Shown piece by piece: positions 17,476 to 26,607 of a stretch of 51,285 nucleotides of DNA; within the stretch, counting starts at the first letter, position 1; each line of letters opens with the position of its first letter. The notes beneath the pieces are model-generated. The model made no database searches. It saw only the letters and a list, made by a program, of their open reading frames with translations, and was not told the origin of the DNA. The DNA lies in contig NZ_JAQZSG010000033.1 in assembly GCF_028745515.1 (NCBI RefSeq), forward strand, positions 1 through 51,285. The letters run 5' to 3'. Position numbers and translations under genes: made by a program. The DNA comes from Paenibacillus thermotolerans. GTDB lineage: Bacteria > Bacillota > Bacilli > Paenibacillales > YIM-B00363.

Positions 17476-18542
17476 AGCTTTTGAAACGATTGGCATTCCT
17501 TCGGGGGGTGGCCGGCTCGCTGACGGCGATTGCGCTCGGCCTGCTCGTCGGCGCGTTATTGATCGTGCTGGTCGGCGGATCCATACTGGATACGTATGCA
17601 GAAATGTGGAAGGGCGCATTCGGCAGCTTGTATTTCACGGCAAGCACGCTGGCGAGAGCGACACCGATCATGCTCGTAGCGCTCGGGGCGTCGCTTGCCT
17701 TCCGCGCCGGCTTCTTCAACCTAGGCGCCGAAGGCCAGATGATTCTCGGCGCGTTGTCGGCCGCATGCGCGGCGCTGTACATTCCCGGTCCCGCCGCCGC
17801 CAAGCTGATTTATGCCTTGCTGTGCGGCATGCTGGCCGGCGGTCTATATTCCGTGCTGGCCGGTTGGCTCGATACGCGGTTCCGTATGAACCTGCTGATT
17901 ACAACTCTTCTTTTTAACTATATTGCGTCGTTGTTTGCCGGTTATGTCGTTTCCTTCCCGCTGAAGGACCCTGCCAGCACCGGGGCGTCGCAAACGGCGA
18001 TGCTGGATCGAAGTCTCTGGCTTCCGAAGCTGATGCAAGGCTCGCAATTTCATATCGGCTTTATCGCAGCCGTTGCCGCCGCCGTGCTTCTTGCGTTGTT
18101 TCTGCGATATGCGGTGAAGGGCTACGAAATTCGGATGCTTGGCAGCAACCCGCTGTTTGCGGTGTACGGAGGCATCAAGAGAGGCCGGGTCATGTTGCTG
18201 GGCATGCTTGCGAGCGGGGCTCTTGCCGGACTTGCCGGCACGTTCGAGGTGCTCGGGACGCAGTACCGCTACACCGACAATATGCTAACGACGCCGGGAT
18301 ATGCTTGGTCCGGCATTATGGCAGCCCTGCTGGCGAATTCCAACCCGATCGGCGCAGCGTTCGCTTCCGTGCTTTTAGCCGCGCTGCAAACCGGCGGTAT
18401 GGGCGTTGAGCGCAATACGGACATTCCGCTCGAGATTTCCAGCATCATTCAAGCGGCGCTAATCTTGTTCGTGTCGGCGCGAGTGAGCGTCTCGTTCTTC
18501 CGCCGCAGAAAGGAGAGAGTGGGCAATGGAAATGCTGCTTGA
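17472..18542 (+). CDS. Nucleoside ABC transporter permease, YufP-type
   Basis: Integral membrane subunit of 356 residues with about eight to ten helices (BPD_transp_2 family, like branched-chain amino acid and BMP-type permeases). The motif LAFRAGFFNLGAEGQMILGA is the diagnostic loop of this family, and MAALLANSNPIGA near the C terminus also fits. It starts with GTG inside the ATPase stop (GTGA overlap), and its own end overlaps the next permease by 17 bases, so the three genes are translationally coupled. Confidence 0.93.
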   Translation: MKLLKRLAFLRGVAGSLTAIALGLLVGALLIVLVGGSILDTYAEMWKGAFGSLYFTASTLARATPIMLVALGASLAFRAGFFNLGAEGQMILGALSAACAALYIPGPAAAKLIYALLCGMLAGGLYSVLAGWLDTRFRMNLLITTLLFNYIASLFAGYVVSFPLKDPASTGASQTAMLDRSLWLPKLMQGSQFHIGFIAAVAAAVLLALFLRYAVKGYEIRMLGSNPLFAVYGGIKRGRVMLLGMLASGALAGLAGTFEVLGTQYRYTDNMLTTPGYAWSGIMAALLANSNPIGAAFASVLLAALQTGGMGVERNTDIPLEISSIIQAALILFVSARVSVSFFRRRKERVGNGNAA

Positions 18543-19443
18543 CTGGTCGCTGCTCTCTACGACGATTCGCGTCGTCGCTCCGATCATGCTGGCTGCGCTC
18601 GGCGGGGCGCTGTGCGCGAGAGTCGGTCTGTTTAACGTAGCGCTCGAAGGAATGATGCTGACGGGAGCTTTCACGGCGGTGCTAGGCAACTATTTGTTCG
18701 AGAACGTGCTGCTTGCCATTCTGTTCGCGTGCTTGTGCGTCGGATTGGTGTCTCTCGTGTTCGCTTACTTAAGCATTCAGCTGCAGGCGAACGCGATTAT
18801 CGTGGGGGTCGCGATCAATTTTTTGGCGACAGGCGCTACGGCGTTTCTCTTGTTCGCCGTATTCGGCGTGAAAGGGCAATACTATGACAGTGCGATGAAA
18901 GGGTTGCCGAAATGGCAAATCCCGATCCTTAAGGATATTCCGGTCGTCGGAGACGTGCTGTCCGGTCATTCTCCACTCGTCTATCTTGCATTTCTGCTGG
19001 CCGGTTTGCTGCAATACGTATTGTACAAGACAGTGCTCGGTTTCCGATTGTCGGCGTCCGGCGACAATCCGGCGGCAGCGCAAAGCTTGGGCCTTCCCGT
19101 TAAACGGTACCAATACGGCGCCGTCATTGCGAGCGGCGTTCTGTGCGCATTAGCGGGAGCGCAGCTGTCGCTCGGCCAGGTTACGCTGTTTGCCGAGAAC
19201 ATGACGTCGGGCCGCGGCTTCATTGCGCTCGTCGCGACGATGCTAGGCCAGAACAATCCGCTAGGCGTCGCCGCTTCGAGTTTGCTGTTCGGCTTCATGG
19301 ATGCCGTCAGCACCCGTTTGCAAGGGTTAGCGCTTCCGACGCATTTTACGATGATGCTGCCATATGTGATGACGATCGTTGTCATGTTCTTGTTCAAGGA
19401 TAAAAGCTATTTGCGTCAATCCGGACGCATGGACGGCAAATAA
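18526..19443 (+). CDS. Nucleoside ABC transporter permease, YufQ-type
   Basis: Second membrane subunit, 305 residues, with the family loop ARVGLFNVALEGMMLTGAF and FIALVATMLGQNNPLGVAASSLLFGF. It pairs with the YufP-like subunit it overlaps. AAAGGAGAGAG precedes the ATG within the upstream gene. Together with the BMP lipoprotein and double ATPase it completes a nucleoside importer. Confidence 0.93.
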   Translation: MEMLLDWSLLSTTIRVVAPIMLAALGGALCARVGLFNVALEGMMLTGAFTAVLGNYLFENVLLAILFACLCVGLVSLVFAYLSIQLQANAIIVGVAINFLATGATAFLLFAVFGVKGQYYDSAMKGLPKWQIPILKDIPVVGDVLSGHSPLVYLAFLLAGLLQYVLYKTVLGFRLSASGDNPAAAQSLGLPVKRYQYGAVIASGVLCALAGAQLSLGQVTLFAENMTSGRGFIALVATMLGQNNPLGVAASSLLFGFMDAVSTRLQGLALPTHFTMMLPYVMTIVVMFLFKDKSYLRQSGRMDGK

Positions 19444-19461
19444 GAGAGGAGAGCGGATTCG

Positions 19462-20139
19462 ATGCACGATAAAGCCGAACGATTGAAGAAAGCGAAGGTG
19501 CCTGCGGCGCAAACGGCAATTCCGGAAGAGCTGAAGCTTAGGCTGCCGCCCGGCCAGACGCTCACCGACCGGTTTCCGATTTTGCACGAGGGCGATGTGC
19601 CGGTATATGATCTGCAATCCTGGCGGTTATCTGTCTTCGGCGAGGTCGGCACCCCGCGGTCCTTCACGCTGGATGAGCTGCAGTCGCTGCCGCAGACGCG
19701 GGTCACATGCGATATTCATTGCGTGACGCGTTGGTCGAAGTTCGATACCGCATGGGAAGGCGTTCGGTTTCGGGATTTCCTTGCCTTGCTGGATGTGAAG
19801 CCGGAAGCGAAGTATGTGATGTTCCATGCGGACGAGGATTATGAGACGAACGTGCCGCTTGCGGACTTGCTCGGCGATGACGTGCTGATGGCGTTCCGAT
19901 ACGACGGCAAGCCGCTGACCGATAAGCACGGCTTCCCGCTGCGGATGGTCGTGCCGCATCTTTACTTCTGGAAAAGCGCCAAATGGGTGCGCGGCATTGA
20001 ATTTATGAAGGAGGACCGGCCGGGCTTCTGGGAGCGGAACGGCTTTCATAATACGGCCGATCCGTTCCGCGAACAGCGGTTCTCCGGAGACGCGCTGCCG
20101 ATTCCGGAAGACGAATGGACGAAGAAGGAGTTCGATTAA
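19462..20139 (+). CDS. YuiH-like molybdopterin-dependent oxidoreductase
   Basis: Oxidoreductase molybdopterin-binding domain protein of 225 residues, sulfite-oxidase fold, resembling Bacillus YuiH. The Mo-ligating cysteine is in CDIHCVTRWS (about residue 94), and FHADEDYETNVPL, DKHGFPLRMVVPHLYFWKSAKWVRGIEF are diagnostic. There is no Tat signal or dimerisation domain, so it is a minimal cytoplasmic version. It lies 18 bases after the permease and 2 bases before the phosphorylase in the nucleoside operon. A link to nucleobase oxidation or to nucleoside salvage is possible but not supported by sequence; the physiological substrate is unknown. Confidence 0.88.
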   Translation: MHDKAERLKKAKVPAAQTAIPEELKLRLPPGQTLTDRFPILHEGDVPVYDLQSWRLSVFGEVGTPRSFTLDELQSLPQTRVTCDIHCVTRWSKFDTAWEGVRFRDFLALLDVKPEAKYVMFHADEDYETNVPLADLLGDDVLMAFRYDGKPLTDKHGFPLRMVVPHLYFWKSAKWVRGIEFMKEDRPGFWERNGFHNTADPFREQRFSGDALPIPEDEWTKKEFD

Positions 20140-20141
20140 CG

Positions 20142-20873
20142 ATGACATTGCTGCCGATTTTGCGGGTCGATCCCGCCGATATGCCGGAGTTTGCCGTAGT
20201 GTGCGGCGATCCGTTCCGGGCGGAGAAAATCGCTCAGCGCTTGGGCGATGCGAAGGAGCTTGCATTTGCGCGCGAATACCGGACGTTCACGGGAACGCAC
20301 AACGGGGTAACGCTGGCCGTCGTCAGCCACGGCGTCGGTTCGCCGGGGGCGGCCGTCTGCTTCGAGGAGCTGGCGAAGGCCGGGGTGAAAACGGTCATTC
20401 GAGTCGGGACGGCCGGATCTTTATCTCCCGCATACAAGACAGGGGACCTGATCGTCAGTACGGCGGCGGTTCGCGAGGAAGGTCTCACGCGCCAGCTCGT
20501 GCCGCACGGCTTCCCGGCGGTTGCGGACAGCGCGGTGACGGAAGCGCTGCACGAAGCGGCGCTTGCGAGCGGCGCACCGGGCAAGGTCGGCAAAGGCGTC
20601 ACGCTGACGATGGACGCGTTCTTCAGCGGCGTGGTGGAATTGCCGCACGATACGTACCGGAAGGCGGGCGTTCTTGCCGTTGAGATGGAAATTGCGGCGC
20701 TATACGTCGTCTCGATGCTGCGCGGCATGAGAGCCGGTGCGATCTTGGCGCTCGACGGCGACTCGACCGCGGTCGACGAAGGGTACAACCCGCATCGCGA
20801 CATCGTATCCGAGGCCGTCGAAGCGGAAATTACCGCCGCGCTGAACGCGATCGCGAAGCTGGCGGGTAAGTAA
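20142..20873 (+). CDS. Nucleoside phosphorylase, uridine phosphorylase-like
   Basis: Cytoplasmic NP-I family phosphorylase of about 243 residues that splits nucleosides with phosphate. Visible motifs are VVCGDPFRAEKIA (phosphate loop), VSHGVGSPGAAVC, IRVGTAGSLS and VEMEIAALY (ribose-binding Glu-Met-Glu). The sequence is closest to Udp-type uridine phosphorylases, though purine specificity cannot be excluded. I prefer the ATG at 20142, 11 bases after GAAGGAG; an in-frame ATG at 20115 lies inside the upstream gene. It provides the catabolic step for the imported nucleosides and ends the operon. Confidence 0.88.
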   Translation: MTLLPILRVDPADMPEFAVVCGDPFRAEKIAQRLGDAKELAFAREYRTFTGTHNGVTLAVVSHGVGSPGAAVCFEELAKAGVKTVIRVGTAGSLSPAYKTGDLIVSTAAVREEGLTRQLVPHGFPAVADSAVTEALHEAALASGAPGKVGKGVTLTMDAFFSGVVELPHDTYRKAGVLAVEMEIAALYVVSMLRGMRAGAILALDGDSTAVDEGYNPHRDIVSEAVEAEITAALNAIAKLAGK

Positions 20874-20877
20874 CTGC

Positions 20878-20940
20878 AAAAGGGATGGATTCCGTGAGCT
20901 GATTTTTCAGGCTTCAACGGAAGCATCCCTTTTCTTTTTA
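20878..20940. terminator. Bidirectional terminator between convergent genes
   Basis: AAAAGGGATG (20878-20887) pairs with CATCCCTTTT (20924-20933), extended inside by TTCCGT and ACGGAA. The flanks are T-rich on the plus strand (TTTTCTTTTTA) and give U-rich ends on the minus strand as well. It serves both the phosphorylase gene and the leftward GH27 gene. Confidence 0.85.
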
Positions 20941-20948
20941 CAGGCAAG

Positions 20949-22229
20949 TTATTCCACCGGGTCTAAACGGAATAATGCGGCACCGTGGGGTGCAACCCGA
21001 GCGGTTATATCTTTATCGAGCCGCCCGGCTTGAAGGTTTGTCCACAGCTCGGCAGCCGTAACCGAACCCTGAACGTCAAAGAGCGAAAGCGGGACGGTAA
21101 TATATGTCTCGTTCTCGCCCGTATTAAACATCGCAACATACCGGACGCCGGCCGGACCGTTCGCCGACCAAACAATGCGGTTTCCTTCGCGGAAAACTCG
21201 TTTCGCGCCGTAACTGTTCCGGTGCATCTCAAGCACGCTGCGGTTCGTTAAGAGCGACAACGTCCAGTCGTCATTATCGCGCAGCTCCCCGCCGAAAAAT
21301 AACGGCGAACGGAATATCGTCCACAACGTCATCATCGTAAGCTGCTCTTCGCGCGTAAACCGAGTCCGGCGATCTTCTCCGGGACCGGTTCGAATACAAA
21401 TATGTCCCAAGGGCAGCATGTCGCAATCCGGCCATCCGCCGTCGCCGGACCGGCCTTGCCAGCTTTCGCAGCGATCGAACATGTCGAGCAGGAAATCCCA
21501 CCGATCCCAGAAATCATCGGTCATTCTCCACATATTGGCGTGATTTGCGAAAAACTCCGAGAATTCAACCGGCGCAGGTCCGGGGGACAAGCTCAAAACG
21601 ATCGGACGGCCGCAATTGTCGATCGCGCGGCGGATAAGCTCGATCTCCGGCAGGTGCGACTTGTACAGCCTGGATGCGGCAATATCGTCCACCTTCACGA
21701 AGTCGACGCCCCAGGACGCATACAGCTTGAACAAGGAATCATAGTACGCTTGAGCGCCTTCCTTGGAGGCATCGACCCCGTACATATCCGTGTTCCAAGG
21801 GCAAATCGAGTTCGCCGCAATGTCGCGGGCGGTGGCGGAGGAATGTTTAATCGGCGTGTTCTTGTGAACGGCTTGGCGCGGAATGCCCCGCATCATGTGG
21901 ATTCCGAATTTTAGCCCTAAGGCGTGAATCTCATCTGCAAGCGGTTGAAAGCCTCTTCCGCCCGCAGCGGATGGAAACCGGTTCGTTGCCGGCAGCAGCC
22001 TGCTGTATTCATCCATCTCAAGCGGGACGAACGGCCGGTAGTATGCCGAGTTTGCACCGGGCTCGTACCATTGAATGTCCACAACGACCGTGTCCCATCC
22101 GTATTCTTTCAAATGATTCGCCATATATTCGGCATTGCCGCGAACTTCGGCTTCCGTTACCGCCGCACCGTAACAATCCCAACTGTTCCAGCCCATCGGC
22201 GGGGTGGGGGCAGCTTGTCGATGATTCAC
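20949..22229 (-). CDS. Glycoside hydrolase family 27 (alpha-galactosidase-like)
   Basis: Retaining TIM-barrel hydrolase of 426 residues with a C-terminal beta domain. The family start TPPMGWNSWDCYG, nucleophile Asp181 in GVDFVKVDD and acid/base Asp239 in WRMTDDFWD are visible, plus GGWPDCDMLPLG. No signal peptide, so cytoplasmic. GH27 includes alpha-galactosidases, alpha-N-acetylgalactosaminidases and beta-L-arabinopyranosidases; the neighbouring arabinan/galactan genes make the last a real alternative. GTG start with GAAGGAA and a further AAGGAG upstream. It lies 154 bases downstream of the AraC regulator on the same strand and probably has its own promoter in that gap. Confidence 0.92.
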   Translation of the reverse strand: MNHRQAAPTPPMGWNSWDCYGAAVTEAEVRGNAEYMANHLKEYGWDTVVVDIQWYEPGANSAYYRPFVPLEMDEYSRLLPATNRFPSAAGGRGFQPLADEIHALGLKFGIHMMRGIPRQAVHKNTPIKHSSATARDIAANSICPWNTDMYGVDASKEGAQAYYDSLFKLYASWGVDFVKVDDIAASRLYKSHLPEIELIRRAIDNCGRPIVLSLSPGPAPVEFSEFFANHANMWRMTDDFWDRWDFLLDMFDRCESWQGRSGDGGWPDCDMLPLGHICIRTGPGEDRRTRFTREEQLTMMTLWTIFRSPLFFGGELRDNDDWTLSLLTNRSVLEMHRNSYGAKRVFREGNRIVWSANGPAGVRYVAMFNTGENETYITVPLSLFDVQGSVTAAELWTNLQAGRLDKDITARVAPHGAALFRLDPVE

Positions 22230-22288
22230 TTCCTTCGCTCCTTTTCGCTCAACATGATCGCTTTATCTAGAATACGAGAATCAGCATG

Positions 22289-22376
22289 ACGAAATTGCTG
22301 TTCGATAAAGCTATGATAGGTGAAGGAAGGCTTCATTTTCTATAACAAAAATGAATAGCGATAGCACAAAATTGCT
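22289..22376 (-). repeat. Direct repeat AGCAATTTYGT, possible AraC-regulator sites
   Basis: On the minus strand AGCAATTTTGT (22376-22366) and AGCAATTTCGT (22299-22289) are direct repeats with one mismatch, 77 bases apart, upstream of GH27. A TATAGA string on the same strand near 22338-22343 may be a -10 box between them. Direct repeats of this kind suit AraC-family activators; this is a weak call. Confidence 0.35.
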
Positions 22377-22383
22377 CTTTTAG

Positions 22384-23268
22384 TTAATCGAAAAACAGTT
22401 TATTGAAATGCAAATTGTTGTTGGCGGCGCGAAACGTTCCCGGCGTGCGGCCTGTCAGTTTTTGAAATACTTTGATGTAGTAGCTTCCTGTCGAATAACC
22501 GATTTCCGCCGCGATTTTTTCAATGCTCCAGTCGGTTGCCCGCAGAAGCTCGATGGACTTCTCGATCCGCTTTCGATTGACATATTCGTTAGGGGTAACT
22601 CCAGTGTATTTGGTGAAGGTTCTTAAAAAATGGAATTTCGATACTCCTAATTGCGCGGCGAGCTGCTCTTGTCCGACCATCCGGCTGAAATGCGTATCAA
22701 GAAATCGAGCGGCCTCCTGTACCATTGCGGGCCACTGCTTCTGATCTTGGACGCTTGAGGATGAGGCTCTCCGTAATTCCATGATAAATTGGTAAACGTA
22801 GGAGGATGCTATATAAGGGTCGGTGATTCTTCCGTAATGAGCCGCGTTGCATAAGTCTTTCAGCACCTGGATGGGGGGACTGCCCGGGTCGAGGCATGGA
22901 GCCGGGCCGATCGTGGATACGATCTCCTCCCACAGCGGCGCGATCATCGCTGGGCGAATCAATACAAAATAAAACTCCCACGGCACGGAGTTCCCAGGGT
23001 GGTAATAGCGGTGATTGCCGGGGATTTCCGCCAGGAAGGCGCGTCCGGAATGCACCCGAAAGGAGGAATCTCCCTTCTCGTACACCCCTTCGCCTTGCAT
23101 CGTGTACTGAAACAGAAATAAAGGCCCGTCCGTGCGGGTCAAACCGTTCCAATGATAAGAAGAATGACGGATCGTTTCATGTCCCGTCGCGTATAAGCCG
23201 CACAGCGGCTGATGCGGCACCTCGTTGAAGCGAAAGCCGTAAATGCCGTACTGATTGTCGGGTTTCAT
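22384..23268 (-). CDS. AraC-family transcriptional regulator
   Basis: Regulator of about 294 residues: N-terminal cupin-like sensing domain (about 15-150, with TRTDGPLFLFQYTMQGEG and the PGNHRYYHPGN metal-site-like stretch) and a C-terminal double helix-turn-helix (about 185-285, with LAAQLGVSKFHFLRTFTKYTGVTPNEY and IAAEIGYSTGSYYIKVFQKLTGRTPG in it). There is no receiver domain, so it is not the missing partner of the sensor kinase at 8669. I prefer ATG 23268 because GAGGGAC lies just upstream; the frame is open to 23352 without a better site. It probably activates the GH27 gene downstream, possibly also divergent promoters toward the GH35 gene, in response to a sugar. Confidence 0.9.
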   Translation of the reverse strand: MKPDNQYGIYGFRFNEVPHQPLCGLYATGHETIRHSSYHWNGLTRTDGPLFLFQYTMQGEGVYEKGDSSFRVHSGRAFLAEIPGNHRYYHPGNSVPWEFYFVLIRPAMIAPLWEEIVSTIGPAPCLDPGSPPIQVLKDLCNAAHYGRITDPYIASSYVYQFIMELRRASSSSVQDQKQWPAMVQEAARFLDTHFSRMVGQEQLAAQLGVSKFHFLRTFTKYTGVTPNEYVNRKRIEKSIELLRATDWSIEKIAAEIGYSTGSYYIKVFQKLTGRTPGTFRAANNNLHFNKLFFD

Positions 23269-23377
23269 AATGTCCCTCGTTTGAATGAAATATTCCATTC
23301 GAAAAACCATTAACATAGTAACATACGTTTGATAGGCAGAGGAGGGGGACAATTGTAAAATTAATCCTCAAAAGTGA

Positions 23378-23407
23378 TTGACAAAATCCCAAATGCAGGA
23401 ATAGAAT
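23378..23407 (+). promoter_or_regulatory. Sigma-A promoter of the large galactan locus
   Basis: Consensus TTGACA (23378-23383), an 18-base spacer and TAGAAT (23402-23407). It points right toward GH35, whose start codon is about 320 bases further on, so the transcript would have a long leader containing four operator units. A nearer promoter was not found. Confidence 0.65.
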
Positions 23408-23424
23408 TAAAAACAACAAATATT

Positions 23425-23438
23425 TGAAACCCCTTTCA
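23425..23438. promoter_or_regulatory. 14-bp LacI-type operator
   Basis: TGAAACCCCTTTCA lies 17 bases downstream of the TAGAAT box, in the initially transcribed region, a classical repressor position. It matches the operator core seen at 881, 23551, 23680 and 44480. Confidence 0.6.
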
Positions 23439-23550
23439 AGCAAAAGTAGAGTGTGCGTACGAGCCTGTTTATGTACCGTTTGCACCCAAAAGTGGTACCC
23501 AAAACAGCCTCGGCAACCACCGTTAACATTAAATTTTTTTTGCTTCACAA

Positions 23551-23578
23551 TGAAACCCGTTTCATGTAACGGGTTCCA
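23551..23578. promoter_or_regulatory. Two abutting 14-bp LacI-type operators
   Basis: TGAAACCCGTTTCA (23551-23564) abuts TGTAACGGGTTCCA (23565-23578). The second is nearly the reverse complement of the first, so the 28 bases are also symmetrical about their junction (CCCGTTTCATGTAACGGG). The arrangement equals those at 867 and 44480. Confidence 0.7.
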
Positions 23579-23679
23579 CAACACTTTTGAGAACTTCAGT
23601 TCATTAGCGGGAAACCGGTAGTAGATGTAGACCAAGTGATCGGATAGACCGAAAACGGCGGGGTCTTTGCACCTCATTA

Positions 23680-23693
23680 TGAAACGGGTTTCA
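23680..23693. promoter_or_regulatory. 14-bp LacI-type operator
   Basis: TGAAACGGGTTTCA is the exact reverse complement of 23551-23564 and lies 42 bases before the GH35 start codon. The 129-base centre-to-centre distance between the two would allow looping by a tetrameric or bridging repressor. Confidence 0.65.
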
Positions 23694-23735
23694 GAAAACT
23701 CGGATATCACTTTCAAAAATGGGAGGTTTTCGCAT

Positions 23736-26550
23736 ATGGAAACGACCGCTTCGGCGCTGCAGCCTGTTCGGCTTTCATCCAATGAGTTCCGCATTCAAGG
23801 CAAATCCGAAATTTTGCTTTGCGCATCGCTCTTTTACTTCCGGATTCCAAGAGCTCATTGGCGCGAGAGAATGGTTCAGTTGAAAGCTTTCGGCTATAAC
23901 AGCATCGATGTTTACTTTCCGTGGAATTATCACGAGCTGGAAGAAGGCGTCTGGGATTTCAGCGGGGAGAAGGATGTGACAGCCTTTCTGCAGACGGCAA
24001 AAGAAGTCGGACTGTGGGTCGTCGCTAGACCCGGACCATACATCTGCTCGGAATGGGACGGCGGGGCGCTGCCCGCCTATCTCTACAATGTAGACGGAAT
24101 GAAGCTTCGCGACAACAATCCGGCGTTTTTGAACGCGGTGTCCAAATGGTTCGGCCGTATTCTCCCCTTGCTCAAGAAGTTTCAAATCGACGAGGACGGA
24201 ACGGTGATCTGCGTACAGCTTGATAATGAGCTCGACTTCTACGGATGCGCCGACCCGAAAGGGTATATTTCAGCTTTAAAAGATATGGCGACCGGAAACG
24301 GCATAACGGTACCGCTGATTGCGTGCGCCGGACAAGGCGGACTAATGGAGGCGTCGGGGCTTGCGGAAGGAGTCGTGCCGACTTGCAACTTTTATCCGAA
24401 TGACCGCGACCCCGTTTTTGAGGAAAAGGTGCTCCAATACAAAGAGCTGCTTGCCGACATGGGGCTTCCGCTTTTGGTTACGGAGACGAACCGATCCCAC
24501 TTTTTGCTTAGAAGGCTGCTGTCCTGCGGAGTAAAGCTGCTGGGACCTTACCTGCAAGTATCGGGAACGGATTTCGGATTTACGAACGCAACGAATAATT
24601 GGGGCTCGCCGCTAGCATTTTTAACTTCGGATTACGATTTCGGCGGGATGATTTCCCCTGAAGGGCATATTCGTCCGGAGGCATATGAGGGCAGAATGCT
24701 TGCGCGAATGATCGAGACGTACGGCGAGTCGCTAACGGAAGCTGACACCGCACCGAACATTCGGGCGGCGGCAGCTCCGAAGGGTGCTGTAGCAGGACCG
24801 TATGCATTAAAGCTGCGGAATGGCGGTTATCTTGTATTCGTTTCCAACGTAGGTGAACGGGCGGCGGAAGTGTCCCTTGAATGGGGGAATACCAAGGCGC
24901 CCGTTGAATCGAAGCTTGTTATAGAGCGAGGGCGCTCCCTAGCCTTGCCGTTCGGCGTGCCGATGCAAACCTGGGGAGTCGACGGAACGCTTTTGTACTC
25001 GACTGCGGAACTGTTCCTGCACAAAAGATGCGGATCGAAAACCGTTCTCGTGTTTCATACGGAGTGCGAAGGGGAAATCGCCCTTCGATTGGATAACCCG
25101 ACACTGCTCGAGGCAACAAATGTATCCGTAAAACAAACCGAAGGGGTTATCACGGTGACATTCGGTTCGGGCGAGACTTCGGTATGCAGGCTTGAGACCG
25201 CCGACGGGCACGGCCATGCAATCGAGCTGGTCGCAATGGACCGGACTAAAGCTTTACTCATCGATGATATCGGCGAGGACGGAAGCGTCCGTTTCGGCGA
25301 ACCGATCGAATATCGTAAAGAACCCGCCGATGTCCCCGTATCTTGGTCGCTTCATCCTGTTCCGGCGGATCAACCGATGTCTGACGGCTACGCGGCAGCT
25401 GGCGTCGACACCGCCGATTACTTGGAAACTTACGGCATTTATCGGGGATACGCGTGGTATGAAGCTGAAGCTAGGGTGAATTCAGACGACAGAACAGCGG
25501 GCCGCAAAGGGATTCTCGTGCAAAAGGGCAGCGACATTATCTCTCTCTATTTGGAGAAGGAATATGTAACTACGGTTGTACCGGGCGGCACCGGCCGATA
25601 TATCGCGATAGGAGAGGAGAGAAACGGCGGCAGCGGCCGCATAGCGGCAAGAGTCGAGATTTGGGGACATACCAATTTCCACGACATTAGGCTTCCGGGA
25701 CTTCATCTGAACGCCATGAAAGGGTTAAAAGGTCTCGTATCGGTAACGGACGTGATCGATCTCTCCCGAAACTGGAAAGTAAAGTCCGCAGACGACCGGG
25801 ACGTCCGGGACGACCTGACGTCTCCGGCGGCGGACGACAGAATGTGGCCGATTGTAGGCTTCGGCGGCTGGCTTTCGTCCGATCGTCCGGCTCTCGAATA
25901 TTACCGCAACAGCTTTGACGCTTCAAGCGCGGCCGATTCGTGGACGATCCATTTCGAGGGGACTCAAGCGCTGGCTCATGTGTTCGTGAACGGGCAAGCT
26001 GCGGGAGCGAGCGGTGAATGCGTCGGATCCTTACGTCGATATCAGCTCGTTCGTCAAGCCCGGCACGCGCGCGCAGGTAACGGTGTTTATCGAAAGGCTG
26101 CCGGGCTTGCCGGCCGGCAAGCCCGTCGTATACGAAGGGACGGCGGCCAAGGATTGGCGCATCACACCGTGTCAAGAGGAACAGCTGTGGGCGCATGCGG
26201 AATCGGCAGCAGCACAGGCGTCGGGCACCGAGCTTCCCTTTTCGATGAACGCGGGAGAAATGGCTTGGCTGTTCGGTGAGGTCGGAGACTCGAACGATGG
26301 GAAGGGATGGAGAGTGAGAGCGAAGGGGTCGAATATGAAAATGACCGTGTTTTTCAACGAACGCTTAGTAGGCCGATTATGGTTGCCGGGCAGCCGTTCC
26401 CGCCCGACCTTTACCGGCGGAAGTCCGGAAACGTTCTATCTTCCGGGTCCTTGGTTCCGGGACGGAGCGAACCGCTTGGCCGTTCTTCTGGAAGCCTTCG
26501 AAGGGGAAGCGGTTTCTCGGTTGGATGGTTTAACGTTTGTACCCGTGTAA
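23736..26550 (+). pseudogene. Glycoside hydrolase family 35 beta-galactosidase, frameshifted
   Basis: Retaining beta-galactosidase, about 937 residues if the frame is repaired, with an N-terminal TIM barrel and C-terminal jelly-roll domains; no signal peptide. WVVARPGPYICSEWDGG matches the family signature. Acid/base Glu165 (QLDNELD) and nucleophile Glu250 (LLVTETNR) are kept, but the residues around them differ from the usual NEYG and TEFWxGW. The frame breaks near 26003: one frame reads HVFVNGQAAG and then runs into unrelated sequence to 26279, while the +1 frame continues with NASDPYVDISSFVKPG to 26550 and matches the C-terminal domain of the second GH35. Removing one G from GGG (26003-26005) restores a continuous protein. 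It may be a sequencing error or a true mutation. ATG 23736 has GGGAGG 9 bases upstream. Confidence 0.85.
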
Positions 26551-26607
26551 ATGATTGAAAGTGCGGATTTGGCAGCCTCGCAGAATAGGTGAGAAAGAGG
26601 TGACCAA

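Noticed and set aside
22384-23268. AraC protein as response regulator of the sensor kinase
   Set aside because: It has no receiver domain; its N-terminal half looks like a sugar-binding cupin domain.
25985-26030. Programmed ribosomal frameshift in GH35
   Set aside because: No slippery heptamer and no downstream structure were recognised; a simple one-base insertion in GGG explains the break.
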